From NCBI GenBank assembly GCA_020636095.1, contig JACJYN010000004.1, forward strand, positions 992,001 through 1,056,000: 64,000 nt of DNA. The letters are read 5' to 3'. This document shows positions 27,743 through 37,982 of this stretch, one piece after another. The position numbers and the translations under genes are program-made. This DNA is from Lewinellaceae bacterium (GTDB lineage Bacteria > Bacteroidota > Bacteroidia > Chitinophagales > Saprospiraceae). Under the pieces are notes generated by a model. It saw only the letters and a program-made list of their open reading frames with translations, ran no database searches and was not told where the DNA came from. Each line of letters opens with the position of its first letter. Position 1 is the first letter of the stretch.

Positions 27743-29080
27743 TTACACCTCCAACCCATGCCATTCCTTAGACCTCAGGTACCATAGCGTAAGCGCCAGC
27801 ATGAGCATCCAGTAAAATATCTCCGCCGCCCAGGCCCAGGGCAGCCCGCCGTTGGTGAAATTCACTTCGATGTAAATGTAAGCCAGATAAAACAGCGCAC
27901 ACCAGGTCTGTATCTTCAGGCCGTAATAAGTGGCGCCGGTGCCCGCCAATCCATTAAAAAAAACGCTGCCAATAGAAAAAAGGGTAAGAATACCCACCAG
28001 CACAAAAAAGATGGGCTGCGAGTCGGTAATCAAAGTCATATCCGCCGAGCCTAGCAAAGGATAGAGGATCTGATGTGGAAAGAGAACGACCGGAAGTGTA
28101 ATGGCCATAGTAGTCGCCCAGGCAATCTTAGCCGTCTTCCAGATGATAGGCACCACCGCCTGCCGTTTCTGTTGCCCAATAAAGTTACTTACCATCGTAT
28201 TGACGCCGGAGGCAAAGCCCCAGGTGGGAATAGACAGGACCAGGTATACCATTCGCACCAGATTGGTGATAGCCAACTGGTGCTCCCCCAGATTCTCGAC
28301 GATACCGAAAAAGACAAACCAACTCCCCAACCCCACGAAAGCCTGCGCAACGATGGGGATGGAAAGGCTGTATTGCTGCCGGATCAGTGCAAAGTCTATC
28401 TTTGGCAGGTGAAACAGGTGATAGGAACGGGCAGAGCGGTCAAAAAGGATATAAATGAAAAAAACGATAAAAGCAACGATTTCCGCAATGGTGCTGGCCA
28501 GGCCGGCGCCGGCAATCCCCATCGCCGGTAACCCCCATTTGCCAAAGATCAGGCCATAATCGAGGGCGATATTAATTACCCCCAGGATCACGGTGTCTAC
28601 AATGATGAAGCTGGTGCGCGCCACGCCGGTGTACAGGGCGATGATCGCCACACCCGTATAACTGAAGAATACGCCCCAGGACCTGGTATCCAAATATTCC
28701 AGGCTTTTGGAGAAAACAACCGGCGAATCGACGATCAGGCTAAAAAAGTAGTAACAGCCATACTGCATGAAAAAAAACATAACGATGGCCAGCCCGAACT
28801 CGAAGTAGATCATTGAATAGAAGGTGCGCCCCACTTCCTCCGGGTTGCCCTCCCCCATCCGGCGGGCGATCATAATCTGCCCGCCTCGGGAAAACCCATA
28901 TCCAATAGCAGCGATGACCAGGTAAAAAACACCGACAAAGCCAATAGAGGCGAAATCTTCCTGGCTGAGGTGGTACAGAAATACGCTATCGCTCAGGGCA
29001 ATGACATTCTGCGCAGCACTGCCCAACATGATCGGAGCCGAAATGGAAAGAATTTGCCGGTATGATGTTCTTAGGCGCAT
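27743..29080 (-). CDS. MATE-family efflux transporter
   Basis: A 445-residue inner-membrane protein with about 12 hydrophobic segments in two halves, the arrangement of MATE (NorM/DinF-type) drug and toxic-compound exporters driven by Na+ or H+. Typical blocks are LSISAPIMLGSAAQNVIAL in the first helix and GFSRGGQIMIARRMGEGN after the second; GVNTMVSNFIGQQKRQ lies at the equivalent place in the second half. Substrate unknown. It stands alone, divergent from the oligopeptidase gene. Confidence 0.92.
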   Translation of the reverse strand: MRLRTSYRQILSISAPIMLGSAAQNVIALSDSVFLYHLSQEDFASIGFVGVFYLVIAAIGYGFSRGGQIMIARRMGEGNPEEVGRTFYSMIYFEFGLAIVMFFFMQYGCYYFFSLIVDSPVVFSKSLEYLDTRSWGVFFSYTGVAIIALYTGVARTSFIIVDTVILGVINIALDYGLIFGKWGLPAMGIAGAGLASTIAEIVAFIVFFIYILFDRSARSYHLFHLPKIDFALIRQQYSLSIPIVAQAFVGLGSWFVFFGIVENLGEHQLAITNLVRMVYLVLSIPTWGFASGVNTMVSNFIGQQKRQAVVPIIWKTAKIAWATTMAITLPVVLFPHQILYPLLGSADMTLITDSQPIFFVLVGILTLFSIGSVFFNGLAGTGATYYGLKIQTWCALFYLAYIYIEVNFTNGGLPWAWAAEIFYWMLMLALTLWYLRSKEWHGLEV

Positions 29081-29191
29081 AGCTGCGCAAATGTAGCATT
29101 TTAGCTTGAGGTAATGATATTTAAAAAATGGCTAAATTCGCATCGCAGATGGCTTGCGCCAGGATGCTCAAAAAGAAAAACAATCAGGAAT

Positions 29192-31252
29192 ATGAAGAAG
29201 CAAACCGCCCCGAAAGCCCCCCGGGCAACAAAAATACCCAAAGCGCTCAGCATTCACGGCGATACTCGTATGGACGATTACTACTGGCTCAAAGAAAGGG
29301 AGAATGAGGCCGTCATCCAATACCTGAAAGCGGAAAACGAATACAAGGATAAAATGATGGCCCCCCTGAAGCCCTTTCAGGAAAAACTGTACCAGGAGAT
29401 CGTCGCCCGCCTCAAGCCGGATGAGGAATCCGCACCTTACAAAGACAACGGTTATTTTTACCTGGCCCGCTACGAAAAAGGTAAAGAACACCCCATCTAC
29501 TCCCGTAAGAAGGAATCCCTCGAAGCAGACGAGGAAATTATGCTGGATGAAAATGAACTGGCTAAGGCTCATAAATACTACGAAATCGGAGGAAGGGCGG
29601 TCAGCCCCAATAACCGGCTGCTGGTCTTTGGGGAGGATACCGTCAGCCGCCGGCTCTATACCCTGCGGTTCAAAAACCTGGAAACCGGGGAAATGCTGGA
29701 AGACGCCATTCCCGGCGTCTCCGGCGCCGCCGCCTGGGCCAACGACAATAAGACGATCTTTTACGCGGCTAAAGACCCTACCACCTTACGCACACACAAA
29801 ATATACCGCCACGTGCTGGGTACTCCGGTGGAAGAGGATGTGGAAGTGTACAGGGAAGACGACCCTACCTACCGGGCTTTTGTCTACAAATCCAAATCCC
29901 GGAAATATATTATTGCCGGCTCTCATTCCACCCTTAGCCATGAGTACCGGGTGCTCAACGCCGATACGCCGGAGGGAGCATTCAGGGTCATCCAGCCCCG
30001 GGAGCACAAACACGAGTACGATATTGCTCACCATCACGATAAGTTTTATATACGCACCAACCTGGATGCCCGCAATTTCCGCCTGATGGTAACCGATGAA
30101 TTCGATACTTCAAAAGAAAACTGGAAGGAAGTCATCCCCCACCGGGAAGAGGTGCTGTTGGAAGACATGGATATCTTTGAGGAATACCTGGTGCTTTCAG
30201 AACGACAAAACGGCATTACCCAACTCCGCATCCGGCAGTGGAAAGGCCCGGAACACTATATCGACTTTGGAGAAGAAGCCTATATGGCCTACGTATCCAT
30301 TAATCCCGATTTTGACACCGACTGGCTCCGCATTGGTTATACTTCTCTCACCACGCCCAATACTACCTACAATTACAACATGAAAACCAGGGAGCTGAAA
30401 ATGCTCAAGCGAGAGGAAGTGATCGGCGATTTCAAACCCGAGAATTACCAATCGGAACGGCTTTTAGCCACCGCCGGAGATGGGGTTAAAGTGCCCATCT
30501 CACTGGTATATCGCAAAGGCTTCAAAAAAGACGGCAGCCAGCCACTGCTCTTGTATGGATATGGCTCTTATGGCCACAGCATAGACCCCTATTTCAGCTC
30601 CGTGCGCCTCAGCCTGCTCGACCGCGGATTTGCCTTTGCCATCGCCCACATCCGGGGGGGCGAAGAGATGGGAAGGTTTTGGTACGAAGACGGCAAGCTG
30701 TTGAAGAAAAAGAACACTTTCACTGATTTCATAGATTGTGCAGAATACCTGCTTGCCAACAACTATACGAGTAAGGCTAAACTTTTTGCCATGGGCGGCA
30801 GCGCCGGTGGCCTGCTGATGGGAGCCATTGTAAATATGCGCCCCAACTTGTGGAAAGGTATTGTTGCCGCAGTTCCCTTCGTGGATGTGATCACTACCAT
30901 GCTCGATGACAGCATTCCTCTTACTACCGGTGAATACGATGAATGGGGCAACCCCAACGATAAGTTATTGTACGACTATATCAAATCTTACTCCCCTTAC
31001 GATAATGTGGAGGCTAAAGACTATCCGGCCATGCTGGTCACCACCGGCCTGCACGACTCCCAGGTGCAATACTGGGAGCCCGCCAAATGGGTGGCCAAGC
31101 TGCGGGAACTGAAAACGGATGATAACCCATTACTAATGCACACCAATATGGAAGCAGGCCATAGCGGCGCCTCCGGGCGCTACCGCCGCTATAAAGAGAC
31201 CGCCCTGCAGTATGTCTTTTTGCTGGATTTAGCAGGCTGGGTGGAGGAATAG
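29192..31252 (+). CDS. S9A prolyl oligopeptidase family protein (oligopeptidase B-like)
   Basis: A 686-residue serine peptidase of the oligopeptidase B type. The N-terminal propeller (about 60-400) is followed by the hydrolase domain, with LLYGYGSYGHSIDPYFS, the nucleophile in GGSAGGLLMG (near 532), the aspartate region TTGLHDSQVQYWEP and the histidine in EAGHSGASGRYRRY near the end. There is no signal peptide, so it is probably cytosolic and cuts short peptides, in this group usually after Arg or Lys. The frame is open from 29114, but the ATG at 29192 matches the family start (KIPKALSIHGDTRMDDYYWL). Confidence 0.93.
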   Translation: MKKQTAPKAPRATKIPKALSIHGDTRMDDYYWLKERENEAVIQYLKAENEYKDKMMAPLKPFQEKLYQEIVARLKPDEESAPYKDNGYFYLARYEKGKEHPIYSRKKESLEADEEIMLDENELAKAHKYYEIGGRAVSPNNRLLVFGEDTVSRRLYTLRFKNLETGEMLEDAIPGVSGAAAWANDNKTIFYAAKDPTTLRTHKIYRHVLGTPVEEDVEVYREDDPTYRAFVYKSKSRKYIIAGSHSTLSHEYRVLNADTPEGAFRVIQPREHKHEYDIAHHHDKFYIRTNLDARNFRLMVTDEFDTSKENWKEVIPHREEVLLEDMDIFEEYLVLSERQNGITQLRIRQWKGPEHYIDFGEEAYMAYVSINPDFDTDWLRIGYTSLTTPNTTYNYNMKTRELKMLKREEVIGDFKPENYQSERLLATAGDGVKVPISLVYRKGFKKDGSQPLLLYGYGSYGHSIDPYFSSVRLSLLDRGFAFAIAHIRGGEEMGRFWYEDGKLLKKKNTFTDFIDCAEYLLANNYTSKAKLFAMGGSAGGLLMGAIVNMRPNLWKGIVAAVPFVDVITTMLDDSIPLTTGEYDEWGNPNDKLLYDYIKSYSPYDNVEAKDYPAMLVTTGLHDSQVQYWEPAKWVAKLRELKTDDNPLLMHTNMEAGHSGASGRYRRYKETALQYVFLLDLAGWVEE

Positions 31253-31310
31253 GACGCAGGAGAGATGCAGAAAGGGAGAGGCAACAGCCCCCCCTTTCTG
31301 CATTTATAAA

Positions 31311-33554
31311 TTAACGCACTACCACCTTTTGCCCTGCTATTCCTCCTTCTGCCGAGACCTTCACAAAATAAAGCCCCGCCGGCAACGTGCTGACATCCAG
31401 CCGGGTACTTACCCCACCCCATTTCTGTTGAGCTACTTGTTGGCCGGAAGCGTTGAACAGCCAAAGTTGTTTCAACCCTTCGGCATCCACCTGAATGGTT
31501 AGCCTTTCTTCCACTGGATTGGGAAACACCTTCACCGCTTGCTCCAGCGCCGCTCCCCGGATGGGCGTAGTGCTGTCCAGGCGAAGCGGCGTCTGGTATC
31601 CAGACAAACCACCGCGCTCATTGCCGACGATCATTTCCAGAAAGCCATCGTTGTCGATATCGGCAATAGCCAGGCTGGTGCGGCGCCCTACCCTGACTTC
31701 CCCCATGGTCTCTGTGACCTGGTTAAACGCGCCGGTAACGTTTCCTTCAATGCCATTATAGAACTCGATTTGCCCCACCTCAGTGCCAGTGACCAATACG
31801 TAGGAGCCTTGCTGATCCAGGACGAGCGGCGCGCTGTAACCCGTGATTGAACCCGGAATCGATGTCCTGATGCCGCCCAGGCCAGAATTATTAGGCGCCT
31901 CATCCGGATTGGGGTTGAACGCAGGGCTGGAGGAAGTGCCGGTATTCTGAAAATAATTGATATTCCCGGTGCGCTCTCCCACCACCAGGTCGGGCAGGCC
32001 ATCCCGGTTGAGATCAACGATGAAAGGGACGCTCAACTGGCCGATATTGATGCCCATATAACCATACTGCCAGGGGCCGTAGGCCAGCGTATTGCCCGGC
32101 CCGGCCGTGTTTTCGGCATAGAACAGCTGGCCATAAATCTCTCCAACCAAGATGTCCAGGTCGCCATCGTTGTCCAGGTCGCCAAAGGCGGGCGCGAAAG
32201 AGTAGCTATCATCGAATAAATTGAGGTTCAAGTAGTTAGCGTCCACCAGTTCATAAGCCGGGCTGTTGGCCGTTCCGATATTTTCATAGAGGAACAGGCG
32301 GGAATCACGCTGTCCGCCCGGCTGCCAGAAACCGGTATTACCTACGACGAGGTCGAGCAGGCCATCGGCATTGTAATCGACGAAAGCCGGATAGGCGCCA
32401 CTGCCCAGGTCTACCATATCCTCTACCAAAAGGTCTTGCTGCCGGAATTCAAAGGCCGGCTCCTCCGTGGTGTTGGTATTCTCGTAAAACCAGGCCGCGT
32501 TATAATTTTCGGATAGGTTGATGGCATTGGGAGACCCCACCAAATCCTTTTTCCCGTCATTGTTGAGGTCTAAAAAAAACGCTACCGGAAAGATGGGGAT
32601 ATTGGCGCTCACATTATCGCTGGGGTATTGCGTATCCTGGCCATTGACCCAGGCTTGCTGGCAGGTGCCGGCATTGACCAGATGGTTGAGTGTACTGAAG
32701 GTGATGTCGCCGATTACCAGGTCTTTATCTCCATCATTATCGCTGTCGAAGGTTAACAAAGTAGATCCGGGGTGGCGCATCGTCACCTGGGCGGATTCGC
32801 CGGCGAGGTTGAAACAATCCCCCGGTGATTCGGCAAAGCCTACCGCCTGTTCAATACTGCTTTCAAAGATGCCTCCCCAGCAGTCTTCCGTCAATTCAAA
32901 AATAAGGCTGTCCAGGCCGTACCCCCTTTCCACCGATTGATTGGTGTACAACTCAATATAACCGCCGGCCGGGTTGAACGTCAAAATATCCAGGTCACCG
33001 TCACAGTCCAGGTCATCGATAGCCGGATAATCCACATTGCTGACATAGACCTGGGTTTGGCTACCGTTGAACAGGGTAAAGTTGATCAGGCTGTATTCGT
33101 TGTCAAAGTATTGGCGCTCAAAGGCGATATGGCCGTTCTCATAAAAGCCGTAAAAGACAATAATTCCCTGGAAAGGCGCCCTTCCCTGCGCCTGGGTAAA
33201 AATATCCATAGCGCCGTCCTGGTTAAAATCGCGGAGCAGTACCCAGTCGTTCAGCGCCGGAGGGAAGTATTGCACGTACTGAGGGGCGTAGCGGTAGCTA
33301 ACCTGCCCCGGGGCTCCTTCGTTGATAAAGGTGAGTTGCACGTTGCCGGTTCGGTCAAAAATATAAAGGTCCAGCACCTGGTCGTTGTTGAGGTCGACTT
33401 CGTTGAACTGGGGGTTATTGAGGCCGCCGGCCAGGGGAAAAGCCAGGTTATTGCCGTTGACGCGAAAAGGAATATTGGCAGGCTGATAAGGTTGGGAAAA
33501 AACAGATAAGGCAACTGCCAGAAGCAGTCCGGTGATCCATACAGCTCTTTTCAT
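31311..33554 (-). CDS. FG-GAP/VCBS repeat protein with T9SS sorting domain
   Basis: A 747-residue secreted protein: signal peptide (1-20), many integrin-like repeats with calcium-binding loops such as DLNNDQVLDLY, DFNQDGAMDIF, DSDNDGDKDLV, DLDNDGDLDIL and DIDNDGFLEMI (about 50-650), then a type A sorting domain (about 665-747: VKVFPNPVEERLTIQV through GLYFVKVSAEG). Such repeats fold as a seven-bladed propeller or arrays of blades. It should be displayed on the surface; adhesion or carbohydrate binding is a family-level guess. It is convergent with the oligopeptidase gene. Confidence 0.9.
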   Translation of the reverse strand: MKRAVWITGLLLAVALSVFSQPYQPANIPFRVNGNNLAFPLAGGLNNPQFNEVDLNNDQVLDLYIFDRTGNVQLTFINEGAPGQVSYRYAPQYVQYFPPALNDWVLLRDFNQDGAMDIFTQAQGRAPFQGIIVFYGFYENGHIAFERQYFDNEYSLINFTLFNGSQTQVYVSNVDYPAIDDLDCDGDLDILTFNPAGGYIELYTNQSVERGYGLDSLIFELTEDCWGGIFESSIEQAVGFAESPGDCFNLAGESAQVTMRHPGSTLLTFDSDNDGDKDLVIGDITFSTLNHLVNAGTCQQAWVNGQDTQYPSDNVSANIPIFPVAFFLDLNNDGKKDLVGSPNAINLSENYNAAWFYENTNTTEEPAFEFRQQDLLVEDMVDLGSGAYPAFVDYNADGLLDLVVGNTGFWQPGGQRDSRLFLYENIGTANSPAYELVDANYLNLNLFDDSYSFAPAFGDLDNDGDLDILVGEIYGQLFYAENTAGPGNTLAYGPWQYGYMGINIGQLSVPFIVDLNRDGLPDLVVGERTGNINYFQNTGTSSSPAFNPNPDEAPNNSGLGGIRTSIPGSITGYSAPLVLDQQGSYVLVTGTEVGQIEFYNGIEGNVTGAFNQVTETMGEVRVGRRTSLAIADIDNDGFLEMIVGNERGGLSGYQTPLRLDSTTPIRGAALEQAVKVFPNPVEERLTIQVDAEGLKQLWLFNASGQQVAQQKWGGVSTRLDVSTLPAGLYFVKVSAEGGIAGQKVVVR

Positions 33555-33653
33555 GACTTGATTTTGGTGAATTATTGAAATCTTCGTTTCTTGAGGCCTG
33601 CCCGAGTGGAGGCTGTAGCAATGACGCCCGGGCCAAATTTATAAAAAGCGAAA

Positions 33654-35693
33654 ATGAAAAACCTTTACTGCCTCACTTTTCTCTTCTTTTGTTGTGTGCT
33701 TACCAATTCCTACTCGCAGACAGACACCCTGGCCATTCCTGCCGCTCCTGAACGCTTATCGTTGGAAACGTATACACTTAGCGTGGAAAAAGGAAACCTG
33801 GTTTTTTCATCTTCTTTAACGGAGGGCCAGGCGATGGTCACCATCAACGGAGAAGAGGCCCCACTGACATTTCAGAACGGACAAGCCGCCCTGCCGGCTG
33901 AGGCGGACGCCCTTGGGAAGTTGCTGCTGATCAAAAACGGGCATAAACACCACAGTTTGTATCACCTGGCTCAATATACCGATGGTACCTATCGCCTGAG
34001 GCACATCCCCATGTGGCTGTCAGTTATCCCCCCCCTGGTTGCCATCCTGCTGGCGTTGATTTTCCGGGAAGTAATCGTTTCGCTCTTCGTAGGGGTATGG
34101 GCCGGCGCCTTTATAGCCGGAGGCATGCGAATCGAATCGTTCTACTATTTCATCCTTAGCTTCCTCGAAGTGGTGCAGCGCTACGTCATCAGCGCCCTGA
34201 ATAACAGCGGACACCTTTCCGTCCTCGTTTTTTCTATGCTCATCGGAGGTATGGTCGCCATCATTTCCCGAAACGGTGGTATGGCAGGCGTGGTCCAGGC
34301 CTTTTCGCGCTATGCACAGTCACCGAAAAGCGCACAGTTCATAACCTGGCTGCTGGGCGTGGCTATCTTTTTTGACGACTACGCCAACACGCTGATCGTG
34401 GGCAACACCATGCGCAAGGTGACCGACCAGTTCAAAGTGTCCCGGGAAAAGCTGGCCTATATTGTTGACAGTACGGCCGCGCCTGTAGCGGCGGTGGCCT
34501 TCATTACCACCTGGATCGGCGCGGAACTGGGGTATATCGACGACGGCATTTCCGGATTGCCCGGCTTTGAGGCGGATATGACCGCCTACGCTATCTTTAT
34601 CGCCTCGCTGCGGTATTCCTTTTACCCCATCCTGACTCTGTCGTTTATATTGATGATCATATACCTCAAGCGCGATTTTGGCCCGATGTACAAGGCAGAA
34701 ATCCGGGCGAGGAAAACCGGGGAGGTATCCCGGAAAATGTCCGCCACGGAAGAAGGAGACCTGGAAGACCTGGACCCGGTCGAGGGGGCTCCGCTGAAAT
34801 GGTACAACGCCGTCATACCGGTCTCAATGGTCATTCTCATGACCATGTTCGGCTTATTCGATACAGGAATGGCCAATACCTACAGCGAGTTGTTGGCCAA
34901 CGACATCAATATTCCTTCACAGGGTTGGGGAGATATCTGGAGAGCCACCAACCAGTTGCTGGGAGCCGACAGCAGCCTTTTCATGAAAGTCGGCAAACTG
35001 ATCGGCAATTCGGATTCCTACGTGGCCCTGTTATGGGCCTCCCTGTCGGGAGTGACGGCAGCCATCGTGCTCACCGTCGGAGCTAAAATCATGCAGCTGG
35101 CGGAAACCGTTTCTACGATGATCACCGGCTTCAAGACCATGTTGCCGGCGCTGCTTATCCTGACCATGGCCTGGTCCCTGGCTGCTACCACCGAAGAATT
35201 ACACACCGCGACCTTCCTCACGTTTGCCCTGCAGGACAGCGTCAACCCATTCGTCATGCCCATGATCATCTTTGTACTGGCGGCCGTCATCTCTTTCTCA
35301 ACCGGTTCCAGTTGGAGCACCATGGCCATCCTCTACCCCATCGCCATCCCCACTACCTGGGCTATTTGCCAGGCGCAGGGGATCAGCCATGACCTAAGTA
35401 TAGAGATTCTGCTCAATGTCATAGCCGTAACCCTGGCGGCATCGGTACTGGGAGATCATTGCTCTCCTATTTCCGACACCACCATTCTGAGTTCCCTGGC
35501 ATCCGACTGTAACCATATCGACCACGTGCGAACCCAGTTGCCCTACGCCCTGACCGTAGGTAGCGTTAGCCTTGCCGCCGCCGGGCTGTCTACTTATCTG
35601 GGCGGTGGCTGGGCCATTTGTAGTTTCCTGTTACTCCTCGCCCTGGTTATACTTTTCTTATTCGTATGGCGTTTTGGAAAAAAAGTAGATTAA
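33654..35693 (+). CDS. NhaC-family Na+/H+ antiporter with periplasmic N-terminal domain
   Basis: A 679-residue membrane protein. A signal peptide (1-22) and a beta-rich segment of about 90 residues precede the transporter part, which begins near residue 120 (WLSVIPPLVAILLALIFREV). It has about 11 further helices and ends with the conserved block LGDHCSPISDTTILSSLASD. The core fits the NhaC/ArsB-like ion-transporter families that exchange Na+ for H+. A signal peptide plus extra-cytoplasmic domain fused in front of the carrier is unusual for the family and may sense or bind something outside. Confidence 0.85.
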   Translation: MKNLYCLTFLFFCCVLTNSYSQTDTLAIPAAPERLSLETYTLSVEKGNLVFSSSLTEGQAMVTINGEEAPLTFQNGQAALPAEADALGKLLLIKNGHKHHSLYHLAQYTDGTYRLRHIPMWLSVIPPLVAILLALIFREVIVSLFVGVWAGAFIAGGMRIESFYYFILSFLEVVQRYVISALNNSGHLSVLVFSMLIGGMVAIISRNGGMAGVVQAFSRYAQSPKSAQFITWLLGVAIFFDDYANTLIVGNTMRKVTDQFKVSREKLAYIVDSTAAPVAAVAFITTWIGAELGYIDDGISGLPGFEADMTAYAIFIASLRYSFYPILTLSFILMIIYLKRDFGPMYKAEIRARKTGEVSRKMSATEEGDLEDLDPVEGAPLKWYNAVIPVSMVILMTMFGLFDTGMANTYSELLANDINIPSQGWGDIWRATNQLLGADSSLFMKVGKLIGNSDSYVALLWASLSGVTAAIVLTVGAKIMQLAETVSTMITGFKTMLPALLILTMAWSLAATTEELHTATFLTFALQDSVNPFVMPMIIFVLAAVISFSTGSSWSTMAILYPIAIPTTWAICQAQGISHDLSIEILLNVIAVTLAASVLGDHCSPISDTTILSSLASDCNHIDHVRTQLPYALTVGSVSLAAAGLSTYLGGGWAICSFLLLLALVILFLFVWRFGKKVD

Positions 35694-35694
35694 A

Positions 35695-35772
35695 CCAGAT
35701 TTTCCGATTTTCCAGATTTTCCAGATTTCCAAAATCTGGAAAATCGGAAAATCGGAAAATCGGAAAATCTGG
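35695..35772. repeat. AT-rich palindrome of iterated 8-bp units
   Basis: A long hairpin starting 2 bp after the NhaC stop. The left arm is built from CCAGATTTT and CCGATTTT units; the right arm is AAAATCTGG, three AAAATCGG and AAAATCTGG. The strands are complementary over some 35 bp. It could terminate transcription in either direction; its iterated structure suggests slippage-prone growth. Confidence 0.75.
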
Positions 35773-35813
35773 AAGGGAAATCCGGAAATCTTTAATCTTT
35801 TAAAGCCAAAAAA

Positions 35814-37979
35814 ATGATCAAAAGGTTAATCCTCATCGCGCTTGTTTTATCCAGCTTCCGGCTGGCCCGGGCCACCGAAGGCATGTGGCTCCCCCTGCTG
35901 CTCCAGCAACTCAACGAGGCGGAAATGCAAAGCATGGGTATGAAAATGACGGCGGACGACATCTATAGTGTCAACCAGGGCAGCCTCAAAGACGCCATCG
36001 TGCACTTTGGCGGCTTCTGCACAGCAGAGGTGATCTCCAGCCAGGGGCTGCTGCTCACCAACCACCACTGCGGCGATGACTATATTCAATCTCACTCCAC
36101 TATGGAGCAAAATTACTACCTGGATGGATTCTGGCCCCGGTCAAAAAAGGAAGAGCTGCCCAATCCGGGCCTCTTCGCTACGTTCATCGTGCGCATAGAA
36201 GACGTTACGGACAAGGTGCTGGAAAATGTGGCGCCCGGCATGCACGACAAGGAACGGCAGGCCTGGGTCAGCCGAAATACAGAGCGGGTAAAGTACGAGG
36301 CCCAACGGGAGGAGTATCAGGATGTAATGATCCGCCCGTTTTTCGAAGGCAACCAGTATTTTCTGTTTGTAACCGAGACCTACCGGGACGTGCGCCTGGT
36401 GGCGGCTCCGCCGGCCTCCATCGGCAAATTTGGCGCTGATACCGACAACTGGGTGTGGCCCCGGCATACCGGCGATTTTTCCGTTTTCCGCATCTACGCC
36501 GGGCCGGATAACAAACCCGCCGAGTACGCCGCCGAAAATGTACCTTTTCAGCCCCGCCATTTCCTGCCCGTTTCCCTGGATGGCGTGGATGCCGGCGACT
36601 TTACGCTGGTATTTGGGTTTCCCGGCCGCACGGAAGAATACCTGCCCTCCCCTGCCATCGAGCAGCGGGTAGATGTGCTCAACCCCATTCGCATCGGGAT
36701 ACGCGACCGGACCCTGGCAGTCATGAATGAAGCGATGCGCAACGACCCCGAGGTGCGCCTGCAGTATGTTTCCAAACAGTCCCGGATCGCCAACTCCTGG
36801 AAGAAGTGGATCGGCGAAAGCCAGGGGATTCACAAAACCAATGGAATAGCGAAGCGCAAGGCCTATGAAGCAGAATTCCAAAAACGAGTAGCGGCAAACC
36901 CCGAATGGAAAGAACCATACGGAGACATCCTGGGGCGGTTCGAACAATTATACGCTGAGCAGGCGCCCTACGCCAAAGCACGGGAATACATCGGCGAAAT
37001 CGCCGGGCGCAATATCGAACTGTTCCGTTATATCAACACCCTGCACGGAGTTGCCAAGTCGTACAACGCCAGCGGCGCGCCGGGCCTGGCGGGCCGGATG
37101 GACAAGATAAAAAACTATGTAGAAGGCTTTTTCAAAGACTACCGCCCGGAGGTCGACCGCCAGGTTTTTGCCTCCCTGATGGAGGTGTATTTCAACGAGC
37201 TCAGCCCGCAGTACCAGTCCGAATTTGCCATCGAGCAGTTCGTAGCCTCCAATAAGGATTATCAAACGCTGGCCAGCCTGATATACGGCAAAAGCCAACT
37301 CATCCGCCCGGATGTGATGCGGCAGGCACTCGAAGCCGGGCCGGATATATTGGCTAAAACCATTCAGGAAGATTACGCCTATCACTTCGTCCGGGGGATC
37401 TCGGAGGTGAATGAGGGGGAAGCGCTCAAAGAATACCAGCGAATCCAGGAAGATATCGACTTGCTCCAGCGCAAATACATGAAAGCTCAGATGGAAGTAT
37501 TCTCCGAGAAGCGCTTTTACCCGGACGCCAATGGCACTCTACGTGTTTCCTATGGCAAGGTAGACGGTTATACGCCCCGGGATGCCGTGCAGTTCGAGCC
37601 CCACACTTATCTGGAAGGCATTATAGAGAAATACGTTCCTGGGGATTATGAATTCGACGTTCCGGATAAGCTACGCCAATTGTATAACAGCAAAGACTAT
37701 GGCCCTTACGGCGAAGCCGGCAAAATGCCGGTTTGCTTCATCGGCGCCAACCACACTACCGGAGGCAATTCCGGCAGCCCCGCCATCGACGCTTACGGCA
37801 ACCTGGTGGGCCTTAATTTCGACCGGGTTTGGGAAGGCACCATGAGCGACATCAACTACGATGCTTCTATCTGCCGCAATATCATGGTGGATATCCGCTA
37901 TGTGTTGTTTGTGATTGACAAACTGGGCGGCGCCGGGCATTTGGTGGAGGAGATGGAATTGGTACATCCCAAAAAGTAA
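35814..37979 (+). CDS. S46-family dipeptidyl-peptidase, DPP11-like
   Basis: A 721-residue secreted exopeptidase that removes dipeptides from peptide N-termini. Signal peptide about 1-20. The triad is visible: histidine in TNHHCGDD (84-85), Asp221 in RHTGDFSVF and Ser653 in TGGNSGSP. The S1-pocket region reads GLNFDRVWEG with Arg671. In the known enzymes an arginine here (Arg673 of Porphyromonas DPP11) selects Asp or Glu at P1, while DPP7 has glycine, so acidic specificity is likely. The length matches the family. It is periplasmic and probably feeds amino-acid catabolism. Confidence 0.93.
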   Translation: MIKRLILIALVLSSFRLARATEGMWLPLLLQQLNEAEMQSMGMKMTADDIYSVNQGSLKDAIVHFGGFCTAEVISSQGLLLTNHHCGDDYIQSHSTMEQNYYLDGFWPRSKKEELPNPGLFATFIVRIEDVTDKVLENVAPGMHDKERQAWVSRNTERVKYEAQREEYQDVMIRPFFEGNQYFLFVTETYRDVRLVAAPPASIGKFGADTDNWVWPRHTGDFSVFRIYAGPDNKPAEYAAENVPFQPRHFLPVSLDGVDAGDFTLVFGFPGRTEEYLPSPAIEQRVDVLNPIRIGIRDRTLAVMNEAMRNDPEVRLQYVSKQSRIANSWKKWIGESQGIHKTNGIAKRKAYEAEFQKRVAANPEWKEPYGDILGRFEQLYAEQAPYAKAREYIGEIAGRNIELFRYINTLHGVAKSYNASGAPGLAGRMDKIKNYVEGFFKDYRPEVDRQVFASLMEVYFNELSPQYQSEFAIEQFVASNKDYQTLASLIYGKSQLIRPDVMRQALEAGPDILAKTIQEDYAYHFVRGISEVNEGEALKEYQRIQEDIDLLQRKYMKAQMEVFSEKRFYPDANGTLRVSYGKVDGYTPRDAVQFEPHTYLEGIIEKYVPGDYEFDVPDKLRQLYNSKDYGPYGEAGKMPVCFIGANHTTGGNSGSPAIDAYGNLVGLNFDRVWEGTMSDINYDASICRNIMVDIRYVLFVIDKLGGAGHLVEEMELVHPKK

Positions 37980-37982
37980 AAT

